A stretch of 64,000 bases of DNA, taken from NCBI RefSeq assembly GCF_029946505.1, contig NZ_JARZHG010000007.1, positions 303,370 to 367,369 of the forward strand, given 5' to 3'. The notes beneath the pieces were generated by a model. The model was not told where the DNA came from. It made no database searches and saw only the letters and a list, made by a program, of their open reading frames with translations. This DNA is from Polyangium sp. y55x31. GTDB taxonomy: Bacteria; Myxococcota_A; Polyangia; Polyangiales; Polyangiaceae. Shown here piece after piece: positions 1 to 9,846 of this stretch. A program made the translations under genes and the position numbers. The stretch's first letter is position 1. Each line of letters opens with the position of its first letter.

Positions 1-239
1 GCGCTCGTCTGGTTCATCGCTTCCTCGACCGTCGGCGCCGAGGCCTCGACGCCGAGGCTCGTCCGCGCGATGTCGGGTTTGCCCTGGGCCTCGCCATGGC
101 CGACGACCGTGATGTGACGGACCGCCTCCTGCGAGGCGCGCGCGCCCCAGCCGCCCCCATGATGCGGACCGCCGCAGCCGATGAGCCCGAACGAGGCGGG
201 GACGAGCAAGACGAACGCGAGCACGGAACCGAAGCGCAT
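1..239 (-). CDS. SIMPL-domain (DUF541/YggE-like) lipoprotein, 3' part outside window
   Basis: The start is an ATG at 239, preceded on the minus strand by a clear AGGAGG about eight bases upstream. The first residues form a lipoprotein signal (MRFGSVLAFVLLVPASFG, then LIGC with the lipid Cys at about residue 22). A short Gly/His linker follows, then VVGHGEAQGKPDIARTSLG, the characteristic opening of SIMPL domains, which are periplasmic or surface proteins of poorly defined role. Only about 79 codons are in the window; the gene runs off the left edge. The 240-base interval to the kinase at 480 would hold the divergent promoters; I see no convincing boxes there. Confidence 0.85.
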   Translation of the reverse strand, partial: MRFGSVLAFVLLVPASFGLIGCGGPHHGGGWGARASQEAVRHITVVGHGEAQGKPDIARTSLGVEASAPTVEEAMNQTS

Positions 240-479
240 ACGAAAGATCCTCCTAACGAGGTAGATAACGCGGGACGACCGCCCAACTTACAGGCGGCCG
301 CCCCGACTCTGGCAGATGGTCCGGCGGGTGTCGAGTTCTCCCATTGTTCCCGAGACCGCTCGATCCGAGTGGAAGGGTTCATGCAACAGGGTTGAATCGT
401 CAGCCCCGCGCGCAATGTTCGTACCCGACACGCACGGGCGCCGCCGAGCGGCGACACACGAGCGCCGCGAAATTGCACC

Positions 480-3400
480 ATGCTAGGGCGATCCAAGCAC
501 CACGAGCGAAGACAGCCTCCGTACCCGGGCGTCGAGGAACGAAACGGTGGTTCCTGCGCGCAAGCTGCCGCCCGGGCGGGCAGGCCCGATTTTCGCGCGC
601 TCTTCGAGTCCGCGCCCGAGAGTTACCTCGTCCTCGACGCGGACTTCCGGATCGTGGCCGCGAGCGACGCTTTCCTGCGGACGAGGCTGGTCTCGCGCGA
701 GGCGATCGTCGGCCGGGGGCTCTTCGAGGTGTTTCCGGACAACCCGGACGATCCGAACGCCACGGGGTCACGCAACCTCCGCGCCTCGCTCGAGCGCGTC
801 TTTTCGACGGGCGTCGCCGACACGATGGCCGTGCAGAAGTACGACATTCGCCGGCCTGCGTCGGAGGGCGGGGGCTTCACGGAGCGGTACTACAGCCCGA
901 CGAATACCCCGGTCCTCGACCGGAACGGGACGGTCACGCACGTCATTCACCGCGGCGAGGACGTGACCGAGTTCGTGCTCTTGAAGAAGCTCGGCGGCGA
1001 GCAGAGCCGGCTCGTCGAGGAGGAGCGGACGCGCGCCGAGCGGATGGAGGAGGAGCTCTACCACCGGGCGCAGGAGATCCAGCGAACCAACGAGCAGCTA
1101 CGTATCGCGAACGAAAAATTGAGCCGCCTCGACGAGCTCAAGACCCGCTTCTTCTCCAACGTGAGCCACGAGTTCCGCACGCCGCTCACGCTCATGCTGG
1201 GGCCGGTCGACGAGCTGCTGCGCGGCGCGCACGGCGGGCTCGACGACGAGCAGCGGCGCGAAATCGAGGTCGTCCGGCGCAACGCGCGGCGCCTGCTCAA
1301 GCTCGTCAATACCTTGCTCGATTTCTCCAGGATCGAAGCGGCGCGCCTCGAGGTGGCCTACGAGCCGACCGATCTCGCGACGCTCACCGCGGAGCTCGCC
1401 AATACGTTCCGCTCGGTCGTCGAGCGCGCGGGGCTCGAGCTCGTCGTCGATTGCCCGAGGCTCCCCGAGCCGGTCTACGTCGACCGCGAGATGTGGGAGA
1501 AGATCGTCCTCAACCTCGTCTCGAATGCCTTCAAGTTCACGTTCGAAGGGACGATCGAGGTCTCGCTGCGCTGGGCCGGCGATTGCGTGAAGCTCTCGGT
1601 CCGCGATACCGGCACGGGCATCCCCGAGGAGGAGCAGCCGCGGCTCTTCGAGCGTTTTCATCGTGTGCAGCGCGCCCGCGGGCGCACGTTCGAGGGCTCC
1701 GGCATCGGCCTCGCGCTCGTCCGCGAGCTCGTGGGGTTTCACAAGGGAACGGTCTCCGTCACGAGCACCGTCGGTCGAGGCAGCACGTTCACGGTCAGCA
1801 TTCCGGCCGGCGCGGCGCACCTGCCCGCCGAGCGCGTCGGCGCCGAGCGCGAGCTCGGGCTTTCCGTGACGAACGCCGCCGCTTTCGTGGAGGAGGCGGA
1901 GCACTGGATCGCGGCGCCCGTGCGGGTCGCGAGCGAGGGCCCGCCCTCCGTGCAGCACCCCGCGCCCGGGGGGGACCGCGCGCGTGTGCTGCTCGCCGAA
2001 GACAATGCCGACATGCAGCGCTACATCCGCCGCCTGCTCGAACCGTACCACGACGTCGAGGCGGTCTCGGACGGGCTCGCGGCGCTCTCCCATGCCCGCG
2101 CCCATGTGCCCGATCTGATCCTCACCGACGTGATGATGCCGGGCCTCGACGGCTGCGCCCTCGTTCGCGAGCTGCGCGCCGATCCGCGGACGCAGACCAT
2201 ACCCGTGGTGATGCTCTCGGCCCGCGCCAGCGAGTCGGCGCGCGTGGAGGGAGCCGCGCTCGGCGCCGATGATTACCTGGTCAAACCTTTTTCGCCGCGG
2301 GAGCTTTTGGCGCGGGTCGAGGCGCGAATCGAGCTGTCGCGGCTGCGCCGGCAGGTGGCGAAGGAAACCGAGCGCCTGCGCGAGAGCGAGCAGCGCTTCC
2401 GCACGCTGGCCGACAACGCGCCGGTCATCATCTGGATGACGGACGCGACCGGCGCGTGTCATTACATCAATGCGACCTGGAAGCGGATCACGGGCCAATC
2501 CGAGGAGGAGGCGCTCGGCACGGGCTGGCTCGACCTGCTCCACCCCGAAGATGGCCTGCGGGTCGGGAAGATCTTCGAATCTGCCGTGGCCGCCCACGAG
2601 CCCTTCGACTTCGAGTATCGGCTGCGCATGCCCGACGGCTCGTACCGGTGGTTCCTCGATTACGGCATCCCGCGGCGCGGCGAGGACGGCAGCTTCCTCG
2701 GCCACATCGGCTCGTGCACCGACATCACCGCGCGCAAGCAGGCCGAGGAGATGCAAGCCGAGGCGGATCGGCGCAAAGACGAGTTTCTGGCCATGCTCGC
2801 GCACGAGCTCCGAAATCCCCTCGCGCCGATGCGCATGGCGCTGCACATCATCCGCGCGCGGCATGCGAATGCGGCGACGGATCGGCACCTGCAGATCCTG
2901 GAGCGCCAGACCGACAACCTCGCGCGCCTCGTCGACGACCTGCTCGACGTCTCGCGCCTGACCCGCGGCAAGATCGAGCTTCGCAGGGAGCGGCTCGACG
3001 TCGCGACCGTGGTCTCGCGCGCCGTCGACGCGACACGCGGGCTCATCGAGGGGCGGCACCACACGCTCACGATCGAGCAGCCGGACGAACCCGTGCCCGT
3101 CTTCGCGGACGCCGTTCGCCTGGAGCAGATCCTCGTCAACTTGCTCACGAACGCGGCGAAATACACCGATCCGGGGGGGCACATCACCCTGCGCGTGACG
3201 CAGATCGGGGCGCAGGTCGAGCTCTGCGTGCACGACAACGGCGTGGGGATCGCGCCGAACATGCTCGACCGCGTGTGGCACATCTTCGAACAGGCCGAGC
3301 GCACGCTCGATCGGGCCCAGGGCGGGCTCGGGATCGGGCTCTCCATCGTGCGCCGCCTGGTCGAGATGCACGGCGGGACGGTGGAGGCGCAGAGCCCTGG

Positions 3401-3890
3401 TCTCGGGTTCGGCAGCACGTTCCTCGTGTGGCTGCCCGTCGCGCCGGAGGTGCCGGCGCTCGCCGAGGCCGCGCCTTCGCAGCCGGCGAGGAGTGTCCCG
3501 ACAAACCATGTGCATCCAGGCCGGAGGCTCCGCGTCCTCGTGGTGGACGACAACGTCGACGCCGCGAACATGATCGGCGAGCTCGTGCGGGACCAGGGCC
3601 ACGACGTGCGGATCGTCCATGATGGGCTGAGCGCGCTCACGGCCGCGAGCGAGCAGCGCCCCGACGTCGTGTTCCTCGACATCGGATTGCCCGGCATGGA
3701 TGGCTACGAGGTCGCCCGGCGCCTGCGCGCCTCGGGGCAGAGGCCGGCCAGGCTCATTGCATTGACGGGGTATGGCCAGGACTCGGACCGACGCCTGTCC
3801 GCGGCGGCCGGCTTTACGCAGCACCTCGTGAAGCCGGCCCAGCCCGACGTGGTCCTGGGGCTGCTCGACGCGGCCTCGGCCGCCGCCTGA
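480..3890 (+). CDS. Hybrid sensor histidine kinase with two kinase cores and two receiver domains
   Basis: The product is 1136 aa with no membrane segment or signal, so it should be a cytosolic sensor. Order of domains: PAS (about 35-165); a coiled linker; HisKA with phospho-acceptor His230 in VSHEFRTPL; HATPase with N349 and the G boxes DTGTG and GSGIGLAL; receiver 1 with Asp550 in LTDVMMPGLDG; second PAS/PAC (about 638-755); second HisKA with His775 in LAHELRNPL; second HATPase (DNGVG, LGIGLS); receiver 2 with Asp1067 in FLDIGLPGMDG. Phosphorelay between the modules is inferred. No DNA-binding output domain is present and no partner regulator is adjacent. The first ATG of the frame was taken; the SD is weak, so the start could lie slightly downstream. 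It converges with the next gene, leaving two bases between stops. Confidence 0.9.
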   Translation: MLGRSKHHERRQPPYPGVEERNGGSCAQAAARAGRPDFRALFESAPESYLVLDADFRIVAASDAFLRTRLVSREAIVGRGLFEVFPDNPDDPNATGSRNLRASLERVFSTGVADTMAVQKYDIRRPASEGGGFTERYYSPTNTPVLDRNGTVTHVIHRGEDVTEFVLLKKLGGEQSRLVEEERTRAERMEEELYHRAQEIQRTNEQLRIANEKLSRLDELKTRFFSNVSHEFRTPLTLMLGPVDELLRGAHGGLDDEQRREIEVVRRNARRLLKLVNTLLDFSRIEAARLEVAYEPTDLATLTAELANTFRSVVERAGLELVVDCPRLPEPVYVDREMWEKIVLNLVSNAFKFTFEGTIEVSLRWAGDCVKLSVRDTGTGIPEEEQPRLFERFHRVQRARGRTFEGSGIGLALVRELVGFHKGTVSVTSTVGRGSTFTVSIPAGAAHLPAERVGAERELGLSVTNAAAFVEEAEHWIAAPVRVASEGPPSVQHPAPGGDRARVLLAEDNADMQRYIRRLLEPYHDVEAVSDGLAALSHARAHVPDLILTDVMMPGLDGCALVRELRADPRTQTIPVVMLSARASESARVEGAALGADDYLVKPFSPRELLARVEARIELSRLRRQVAKETERLRESEQRFRTLADNAPVIIWMTDATGACHYINATWKRITGQSEEEALGTGWLDLLHPEDGLRVGKIFESAVAAHEPFDFEYRLRMPDGSYRWFLDYGIPRRGEDGSFLGHIGSCTDITARKQAEEMQAEADRRKDEFLAMLAHELRNPLAPMRMALHIIRARHANAATDRHLQILERQTDNLARLVDDLLDVSRLTRGKIELRRERLDVATVVSRAVDATRGLIEGRHHTLTIEQPDEPVPVFADAVRLEQILVNLLTNAAKYTDPGGHITLRVTQIGAQVELCVHDNGVGIAPNMLDRVWHIFEQAERTLDRAQGGLGIGLSIVRRLVEMHGGTVEAQSPGLGFGSTFLVWLPVAPEVPALAEAAPSQPARSVPTNHVHPGRRLRVLVVDDNVDAANMIGELVRDQGHDVRIVHDGLSALTAASEQRPDVVFLDIGLPGMDGYEVARRLRASGQRPARLIALTGYGQDSDRRLSAAAGFTQHLVKPAQPDVVLGLLDAASAAA

Positions 3891-3892
3891 GC

Positions 3893-6298
3893 TTACTTCG
3901 GTGAATTGCAGGCGCCGCTCGCCGAAGCGGACACGTTGTTGTCGGTGCGGCACTCGGTCCAGGCCGGATGGGGGACGTTCGTGTCGTCGACGACGGCGTA
4001 GATCGGCGCAGTCCCGTTCATGACGTCGCCGGGCGCATTGGCGAGCGGGAGCAGGACGGACTCGGACTCCGCGGGATAGAGCACCTTCGAGGTCGTGCCC
4101 TGCCCGAGGAGCTCGCCATTGGGGTGGTTTCCCTTGTAAAACCCGACGACGACGCCCGCGGGCAAGGACGCCTCCCCCACGTTGCGCACGATCGCGACGA
4201 GCCCGTACGGCCCGAAGCAAACGGGCGCGAGCGAGACGACCGCATCCGGCGCGGCAAACTCGCTGCCCGGCTGCTTGTTCTGGCGGAAATTGTTGAGGCC
4301 GGGCTGGAGGTAGTTCGGCAGCTCCTTCGTGGGGATCGTCCCGTCCTCCTCGACGTTCGTGATGTGGTAGGCGTGCTCGTTCCACACCCGCCGCGTGCGC
4401 ACCCACTTGCCCGAGGTGTCGCCGAAGATCCGCACGCCCGATTGCGCGATGCTCGCGCCGTCGTCGCATTGCAGGCTCGCGCTCGCCTGCCCATAAGCGT
4501 TCGACACGGCCACGATGTCGGCGTGCCCGTCGTTGTCCACGTCCGCCACGACGGGATTCTCGATCAAGGTCGCGGTCGTGTTGCACCGCTCCCAGAGCAC
4601 GTTCCCGGTCGGCCCCTCGTACACGCGGAGGCGCTGCTGATCCGAATAGACGACCTCGGCCTTGCCGTCGCCGTCGAAATCGAAGACCGTGCTGCCCGTC
4701 GAGGCGCTCGAACAATCGGACGTCTGCTTGATCCACAAGAACGCCTCGGGCCCGGGCACGGCCGCGTCGACGAGCTTCTTGCCGTCGAGCACCGCATACC
4801 CCACGCCGCCGGCCATCGCCACGTCCGGCGTCCCATCCCCATTGAAATCGGCGATCGTGGGCGGGCCCCCGCCGTGCGTGTTGCCCCAGCTCCCCGCGGG
4901 GCAGAGCGAGGGCGAGAGCGTGCCATTGATGTCGAGCGCAGGACGCACGATCGTGAATTTGCCAGGCGCCGCCGCGTCGTACCGCCACACGACGAGCGCG
5001 TGGTTCAGGTTGTCGACGACGACCACCTCGGGTTTGCCGTCGGCGTCGAAATCGGCCACGGCCGGCCAGGGGCTCTTCCAGTCCTGCGTCGCGTAGAAGC
5101 TGCTCTGGTTCGCCGTGCCCGTGTCGAGCACGAGCATGCCGCTCGCGTCGAAGACCTGGCTGCCCGTCACGATGTCGAGCACGCCGTCGCCCGTCACGTC
5201 GCTCACGACGAACGAGCTCGAAAGCTGCGTCGAGAACGAGGCCTTCACCGCGCCCGTCGCGCCGTCGAGGATGCCGCCCTCGACCACGACCTCCACCGTC
5301 CCGTCGCCGTCGAGGTCCGCGACCGTGGGCATGAAGCAACGCATCGGCGGCGTCGCCCAGAGCAAGCTCCCATCACCTTTCAGCACGCGCACGCCCGCGT
5401 CCGCGCCCTCGGCGCACGCGACGACCTCGTTCCCCGCCGCGCCGTCGACGTTGCCCGCCGCGAGCTGCTTCGTCGGGTGAATGCCGGTCGCGGACCACTT
5501 CTCCACGACCTGCCCGCCCACGATGCTGATCGCGTGCAGGACCCCAGCGCCCTGGTAGTTGCCGCCCGTGAAGGTCGCGAACACGATCTCCGGGATGTCC
5601 TTCGCCGTGATCTTCCCGTCGCAGTCGTCGTCGTCGAGCTCGATCACGATCGGCGACATCATCACGTCCGTCGCGAAGGGCGAAGAGAGCTGACCGCCCC
5701 AGGCGAACTTGAGCTCGGGCGCGAACGTCGACGCCGCCGGCTTGTATTGACAGGACTCGAGGCACGTGAGCGGATCCCCCGGCTTCGGCGGGGGCATGCC
5801 CGGCGCGCACGTCGGCGGCCTCGGCAGACACTTGCCCGAAGGCACCTGCGCTCCGCCCATGCACCCCGCGTCCACGCCGCCGTCCATGCCCTGCGGATCG
5901 CCGAGCGAGAACTCGCAATATTCGCCGGCCGCGCAGTCGCCCGACTCGGCGCAGCTCGCCCCCGGCGTCACGCACTTCTGGAACGAGCAGACCTGACCGC
6001 CCCCGCAACACGCGTCGCCGCACGCGAGCTCCACCGCGCAGCACACGCCGCCCGCGCAGACGCCGCCGTCACACGCCTCGCCGGTCGGGCAGCTCCCCGC
6101 GTCGAAGAGCGGCTCGTCGCCGCCCGTCCCCGTCGACGACGATCCGCCCATGCCGCCCGTCCCGGTCGTGCTGCCCGAGCCCCCTGCGCCCGTTCCGCCC
6201 GAGGACGACGAGCCGCCGTCGCCGCACCCTTGACCCACCGCCGCGAGCAGCGCCGCGGTCGAAGAAGCAAGCACCAAGAACGTAAACCGTCGTCGCAT
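3893..6298 (-). CDS. FG-GAP/VCBS-repeat lipoprotein
   Basis: The product is 801 aa from the ATG at 6298. That start puts a classical lipobox in place (hydrophobic stretch, then AAVGQGC, Cys25). An in-frame start 14 codons upstream would bury it. After a Ser/Gly/Thr-rich linker comes a Cys-rich segment (about 60-190). Then about seven Asp-rich calcium-type motifs typical of FG-GAP beta-propellers follow: DLDGDGTVEVVV, DVTGDGVLDIV, DFDADGKPEVV, DFNGDGTPDVA, DFDGDGKAEVV and DVDNDGHADIV. The C-terminal 110 residues look like an Ig-like CARDB/DUF11 fold. This is a predicted outer-surface protein; the ligand is unknown. It is single, and convergent with the kinase. Confidence 0.88.
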   Translation of the reverse strand: MRRRFTFLVLASSTAALLAAVGQGCGDGGSSSSGGTGAGGSGSTTGTGGMGGSSSTGTGGDEPLFDAGSCPTGEACDGGVCAGGVCCAVELACGDACCGGGQVCSFQKCVTPGASCAESGDCAAGEYCEFSLGDPQGMDGGVDAGCMGGAQVPSGKCLPRPPTCAPGMPPPKPGDPLTCLESCQYKPAASTFAPELKFAWGGQLSSPFATDVMMSPIVIELDDDDCDGKITAKDIPEIVFATFTGGNYQGAGVLHAISIVGGQVVEKWSATGIHPTKQLAAGNVDGAAGNEVVACAEGADAGVRVLKGDGSLLWATPPMRCFMPTVADLDGDGTVEVVVEGGILDGATGAVKASFSTQLSSSFVVSDVTGDGVLDIVTGSQVFDASGMLVLDTGTANQSSFYATQDWKSPWPAVADFDADGKPEVVVVDNLNHALVVWRYDAAAPGKFTIVRPALDINGTLSPSLCPAGSWGNTHGGGPPTIADFNGDGTPDVAMAGGVGYAVLDGKKLVDAAVPGPEAFLWIKQTSDCSSASTGSTVFDFDGDGKAEVVYSDQQRLRVYEGPTGNVLWERCNTTATLIENPVVADVDNDGHADIVAVSNAYGQASASLQCDDGASIAQSGVRIFGDTSGKWVRTRRVWNEHAYHITNVEEDGTIPTKELPNYLQPGLNNFRQNKQPGSEFAAPDAVVSLAPVCFGPYGLVAIVRNVGEASLPAGVVVGFYKGNHPNGELLGQGTTSKVLYPAESESVLLPLANAPGDVMNGTAPIYAVVDDTNVPHPAWTECRTDNNVSASASGACNSPK

Positions 6299-6458
6299 CC
6301 CTGGAGGAATTGCACTGCGACGCACGGGCGTGAAGGGCAAATCTCTGACGCTTCCCCTTCCAGGCTCCGGTGATGCCCGAGATCAGCGTCGGGGTTCGCT
6401 TGACCAACCTCGTCACCCCATCCTAGGCTCGTGGTCCCGGATCGTCGGGGGGAACTCC

Positions 6459-8255
6459 ATGCCTCAAGCCGAGCGGATCAGGACCGCGCTTTTCGTCGAT
6501 TTCGACAACATTTACCTCGGGCTCCATCGGGTGGATCCGGAAGCGGCGGAGGTCTTCGCCACCGAACCCACGCGCTGGCTCGCGTGGATGGAGCGGGGCC
6601 TCATCGCCAAGGCGCAGAGCAGCGAGTCAGGCGGGACGCCCCTCTCCGTCCTCGTCCGCAAGTGCTACCTGAACCCGAAGACGTTCCACAAGTACCGGCC
6701 GTACTTCACCCGCGCCGCGTTCGAGGTCGTCGATTGCCCGCCGCTCACGTCCCTGGGCAAGACGAGCTCCGACATCCGCATGGTGATGGACATCCTCGAC
6801 ACGCTCGGACACCCGACGCGCTTCGACAAGTTCGTCATCATGTCCGGCGACGCCGACTTCACGCCCGTGCTCCTCCGGCTCCGCGCCCACGACCGGCGCA
6901 CCGTGGTCGTGGCCGTCGGGTACGCGGCCTCGGCATACACCGCCGCGTGTGACAGCCTCATCACGGAAGACCGGTTCATCGAGGAGACGCTGCGCGTCCC
7001 CGGCGATGGCGAAGGGTTCGAGCCGCCGGCGATCTCGCCGCCGCAGCGCGAGCGGTCGTTCTCGATGTTCCCCTCGGCCTCGATCATGCCCCCGCCGGCG
7101 TCGCTGCCCGCGGGCGACGCGGGCGCGGAGCTGCTCTTGCAGATGGCGGCGGCCGTCGTGGGCGCCGCGCGCGCGGCCGGGAGCCTGCCCGCCGCGAGCC
7201 TGCCGCGCGTCTACCGCCGCTTCCACGAGTTCTCCGCGGCGAGCGACTGGCTCGGCTTCAAGAGCCTGCGGGCCCTCACCGAAGAGCTCTGCCGGCGCGA
7301 CACCCGCCTGCGCATCGTCGACGACGAGGCCGAGAGCTGGCGCGTCACGACCGACCTCCCGCCCGCGCCGTCGCTCGCCGCGCCCACGGCGCCCACGCAG
7401 GCCCTCGTCCCGCCGCCGCCGCCGGTGCCCATGCCGATGTCGAGCCCGGCGCCGAGCATCCCGCTCCCGTCGACCCCGAACCCGAGCATCCAGCTCGCGA
7501 CCGCGATCGAGCCCTCGCCCGACACGCTCGCGCGCCCCTCGGATCTGCGCGCCGAGATCGTCCGTGTCCTGCGCGACTACGTGTCGAGCTCGCCGCGACC
7601 CGTGACCATGGCCTCGGCCTCGCAGGAGGTCATCCGGCGGCTCGGCAACGTGGTCGTCGACAGCCGCTGGGCCGGGACCGGCAGCTTCAAGGACCTCTTG
7701 CTCCACGCGGGCAACCCGGGGTTCGTCGTGCACACGGCGAGCCCCGGACACCTCTACGATCCCACCCGGCACGAGCCTCCGGAGGCCGAGAGCGAGGACT
7801 GGCCGCCGCCCTCGCGCGACGAGTTCGGCGTGCTCCGGCGCGTGCACGAGATCACGGGCGTGCCCGTCCTCCGGCCGCCGGAGTTCGGCCTGCTCTTCAA
7901 GACAATCGCGGACATCCTCGGCAAGAACTCGTTCCAGGTCACGGCGACCTCGAAATCGGTACGTGACGCCCTGCTCGCCGAAGGCCATTCCGTGTCGCGA
8001 TCGGCCGTGACGTTCGTCCTGCGTGGCATCATGTACGGCGGGCTGCCGCTGCACGAGGCGCCGAAACCCTGGGGCGCGCGCCTGCTCGCCGAGGCGTTCC
8101 AGCGCAACGTGCTGGCGATGTGCGAGGACGCCGAGCTGAACCTCTCCACGGCGGAACGCGCGGCGATCGAGCGCTGGCTCATCGGCGCCACCGAAGATGT
8201 GCCCGTCGCGGAGACGACCGACGTGAGCGGGACGGCGCAAGAAGCCAAAGCGTGA
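6459..8255 (+). CDS. NYN-domain / OST-HTH (LOTUS) protein, predicted RNA-acting
   Basis: The product is 598 aa from the ATG at 6459, which has GGGGGGA just upstream. Residues about 8-165 match the NYN (PIN-like, LabA/DUF88) fold: ALFVDFDNIYLGL carries the first acidic pair and MSGDADFTPVLLRL the second. Two segments then resemble LOTUS/OST-HTH modules, about 225-300 (LLLQMAAAVVGAARAAG...SLRALTEELCRRD) and about 365-440 (DLRAEIVRVLRDYV...FKDLLLHAG). Between them is a Pro-rich linker. The last 150 residues are helical and unassigned. NYN-LOTUS proteins are thought to bind or cut RNA; the target here is unknown. The carotenoid oxygenase gene begins 25 bases downstream, so the two are probably co-transcribed. 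Confidence 0.85.
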   Translation: MPQAERIRTALFVDFDNIYLGLHRVDPEAAEVFATEPTRWLAWMERGLIAKAQSSESGGTPLSVLVRKCYLNPKTFHKYRPYFTRAAFEVVDCPPLTSLGKTSSDIRMVMDILDTLGHPTRFDKFVIMSGDADFTPVLLRLRAHDRRTVVVAVGYAASAYTAACDSLITEDRFIEETLRVPGDGEGFEPPAISPPQRERSFSMFPSASIMPPPASLPAGDAGAELLLQMAAAVVGAARAAGSLPAASLPRVYRRFHEFSAASDWLGFKSLRALTEELCRRDTRLRIVDDEAESWRVTTDLPPAPSLAAPTAPTQALVPPPPPVPMPMSSPAPSIPLPSTPNPSIQLATAIEPSPDTLARPSDLRAEIVRVLRDYVSSSPRPVTMASASQEVIRRLGNVVVDSRWAGTGSFKDLLLHAGNPGFVVHTASPGHLYDPTRHEPPEAESEDWPPPSRDEFGVLRRVHEITGVPVLRPPEFGLLFKTIADILGKNSFQVTATSKSVRDALLAEGHSVSRSAVTFVLRGIMYGGLPLHEAPKPWGARLLAEAFQRNVLAMCEDAELNLSTAERAAIERWLIGATEDVPVAETTDVSGTAQEAKA

Positions 8256-8280
8256 GCCTCGAATCCAAAGAGTGTTTTCC

Positions 8281-9846
8281 ATGGGACTCGCCGAAGACCT
8301 CCTCCTCGCGCTCGACAAGAAGAGGCCGAGGCCCCGCGCCTTCCGGCCGAACCCTTACCTCGAAGGCAATTTCGCGCCCGTCGGCCGGGAGAGTGATGCG
8401 CCGTCGCTCGACGTCCTCCGGGGCGAGGTCCCGCGGGATCTCCGGGGCACGCTCTACCGGATGAGCCCCGGCCCCCGGTTCGAGCCGCCGAACCCGGACC
8501 TTTATCATTGGTTCGACGGCGACGGGATGATCGACGCGTTCGTGCTCGAGGACGGCCGCGTCTCCCACAAGAATCGCTGGGTTCGCACGGAAAAACTCGC
8601 CCTCGAAGAGCGCGCCGGCCACGCGCTGTTCGGCGGGATCCGCGACCTCGCGCTCTCGACGACGATCGAGGGCTGGCTCGCGCTCGGCTTCTCCGGGACG
8701 GAGCTCCTCGCGATGCAGGCGCAGGCGCTCCTCGGCAAGGGGCCGAGCGAAGAGCAATTCGAGCGCATCCTGCGCGCCGTCGACCGCAGCAACACGAGCA
8801 TCCAGCACATGGCCGGCCGGCTGCTCTCGCTGGTCGAGGGCTCGCCGGCGCACGAGATCGACCCGATCACGCTGGCGACGAAGGGCCGCTTCGATTTCGG
8901 CGGCGCCGTGCGATCCGGCAAGGGCGGCATGGTCGCGCACCCCAAGATCGAGCCGGGCACGGAGACGATTTACACGTTCGGCTACTGGGGCGGACGCGGG
9001 GGGCTTTCGTATCACGTGTTCGGAAAGGACGGCTCCGTGCGGCTCTCGCGCGACATCGAGGCGCCGTACCCCGCCATGATGCACGATTTCAGCGTGACCG
9101 AGACCCGCGCGGTCTTCTATCACCTGCCGGCCGTGCTCCACATGGACGACATGAAGAGCCCGAACACGATCCGCTGGCAGCCCTCGCGCGGCGCGCGGCT
9201 CGGCGTGGTTTTACGGGACGACCCCGCGGCGCCCGTGCGCTGGTACGAGATCCCGCCCTGCTACGTGTTCCATCCGATGAACGCGTTCGACGACGGGAAC
9301 GCGGTCGTCCTCGACATCGTCCGTTATCCCCGCTTGCCGCTCTTCGATCCGGGCGGCGAGACCATGAACCCGAACATTGAAGAATACCCGCCGGGCTTGC
9401 TCGTGCGGCTCCGGCTCGACCTCGACACCGGCAGCATTCGCGAGACCGTCCTCGACGACGCGCCCTGCGAGTTCCCCGTGGTCGACCCGCGCTTCGCGAC
9501 GCGCCGCCATCGGTATGGCTGGGTCGCGGCGCGGATCGCCCCGACGTGCGGCCGCGGCATCATGAACGCGATCGGCCGCGTCGATTTCGAGACCGGCGAG
9601 GTTCGATATCGCAACCTCGGTCGATCGACCTACACGAACGAGGCGCTCTTCGTCCCGCGCACGGAAAATGCGCCCGAGGGGGATGGGTATCTGATCACCA
9701 CGGTCTACCACGCCGACGAGGGCGTAAGTGACCTCTTGATCCTCGACGCGACGAACCTCGACGCCGAGCCCGTCGCCGTCGTCCGCGCCCGCCAGCGCGT
9801 TCCCTTCGGCTTCCACGGCACGTGGGTGCCCGCTTCAGCCGGATAA
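8281..9846 (+). CDS. Carotenoid oxygenase (RPE65/CCD/lignostilbene dioxygenase family)
   Basis: The product is 521 aa from the ATG at 8281; another in-frame start lies nine bases earlier. It is a seven-bladed-propeller non-haem iron dioxygenase that would cleave a double bond of a carotenoid, apocarotenoid or stilbene. All four iron-binding histidines are in typical contexts: VAHPK (about H220), MMHDF (H268), VFHPMNAFD (H331) and the C-terminal FGFHGTWVP (H512). The N-terminal LRGTLYRMSPGP and DGDGM motifs also fit the family. No signal peptide is seen. No carotenoid biosynthetic genes are nearby, so the substrate cannot be guessed. The 3' end overlaps the convergent gene by 12 bases. Confidence 0.92.
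   Translation: MGLAEDLLLALDKKRPRPRAFRPNPYLEGNFAPVGRESDAPSLDVLRGEVPRDLRGTLYRMSPGPRFEPPNPDLYHWFDGDGMIDAFVLEDGRVSHKNRWVRTEKLALEERAGHALFGGIRDLALSTTIEGWLALGFSGTELLAMQAQALLGKGPSEEQFERILRAVDRSNTSIQHMAGRLLSLVEGSPAHEIDPITLATKGRFDFGGAVRSGKGGMVAHPKIEPGTETIYTFGYWGGRGGLSYHVFGKDGSVRLSRDIEAPYPAMMHDFSVTETRAVFYHLPAVLHMDDMKSPNTIRWQPSRGARLGVVLRDDPAAPVRWYEIPPCYVFHPMNAFDDGNAVVLDIVRYPRLPLFDPGGETMNPNIEEYPPGLLVRLRLDLDTGSIRETVLDDAPCEFPVVDPRFATRRHRYGWVAARIAPTCGRGIMNAIGRVDFETGEVRYRNLGRSTYTNEALFVPRTENAPEGDGYLITTVYHADEGVSDLLILDATNLDAEPVAVVRARQRVPFGFHGTWVPASAG

Noticed and set aside
1098..5339. Very long minus-strand open frame (over 1400 codons)
   Set aside because: It is antisense to the hybrid kinase and out of frame with the FG-GAP lipoprotein; its Arg/Ala/Gly-rich composition is the usual artefact of high-GC DNA.
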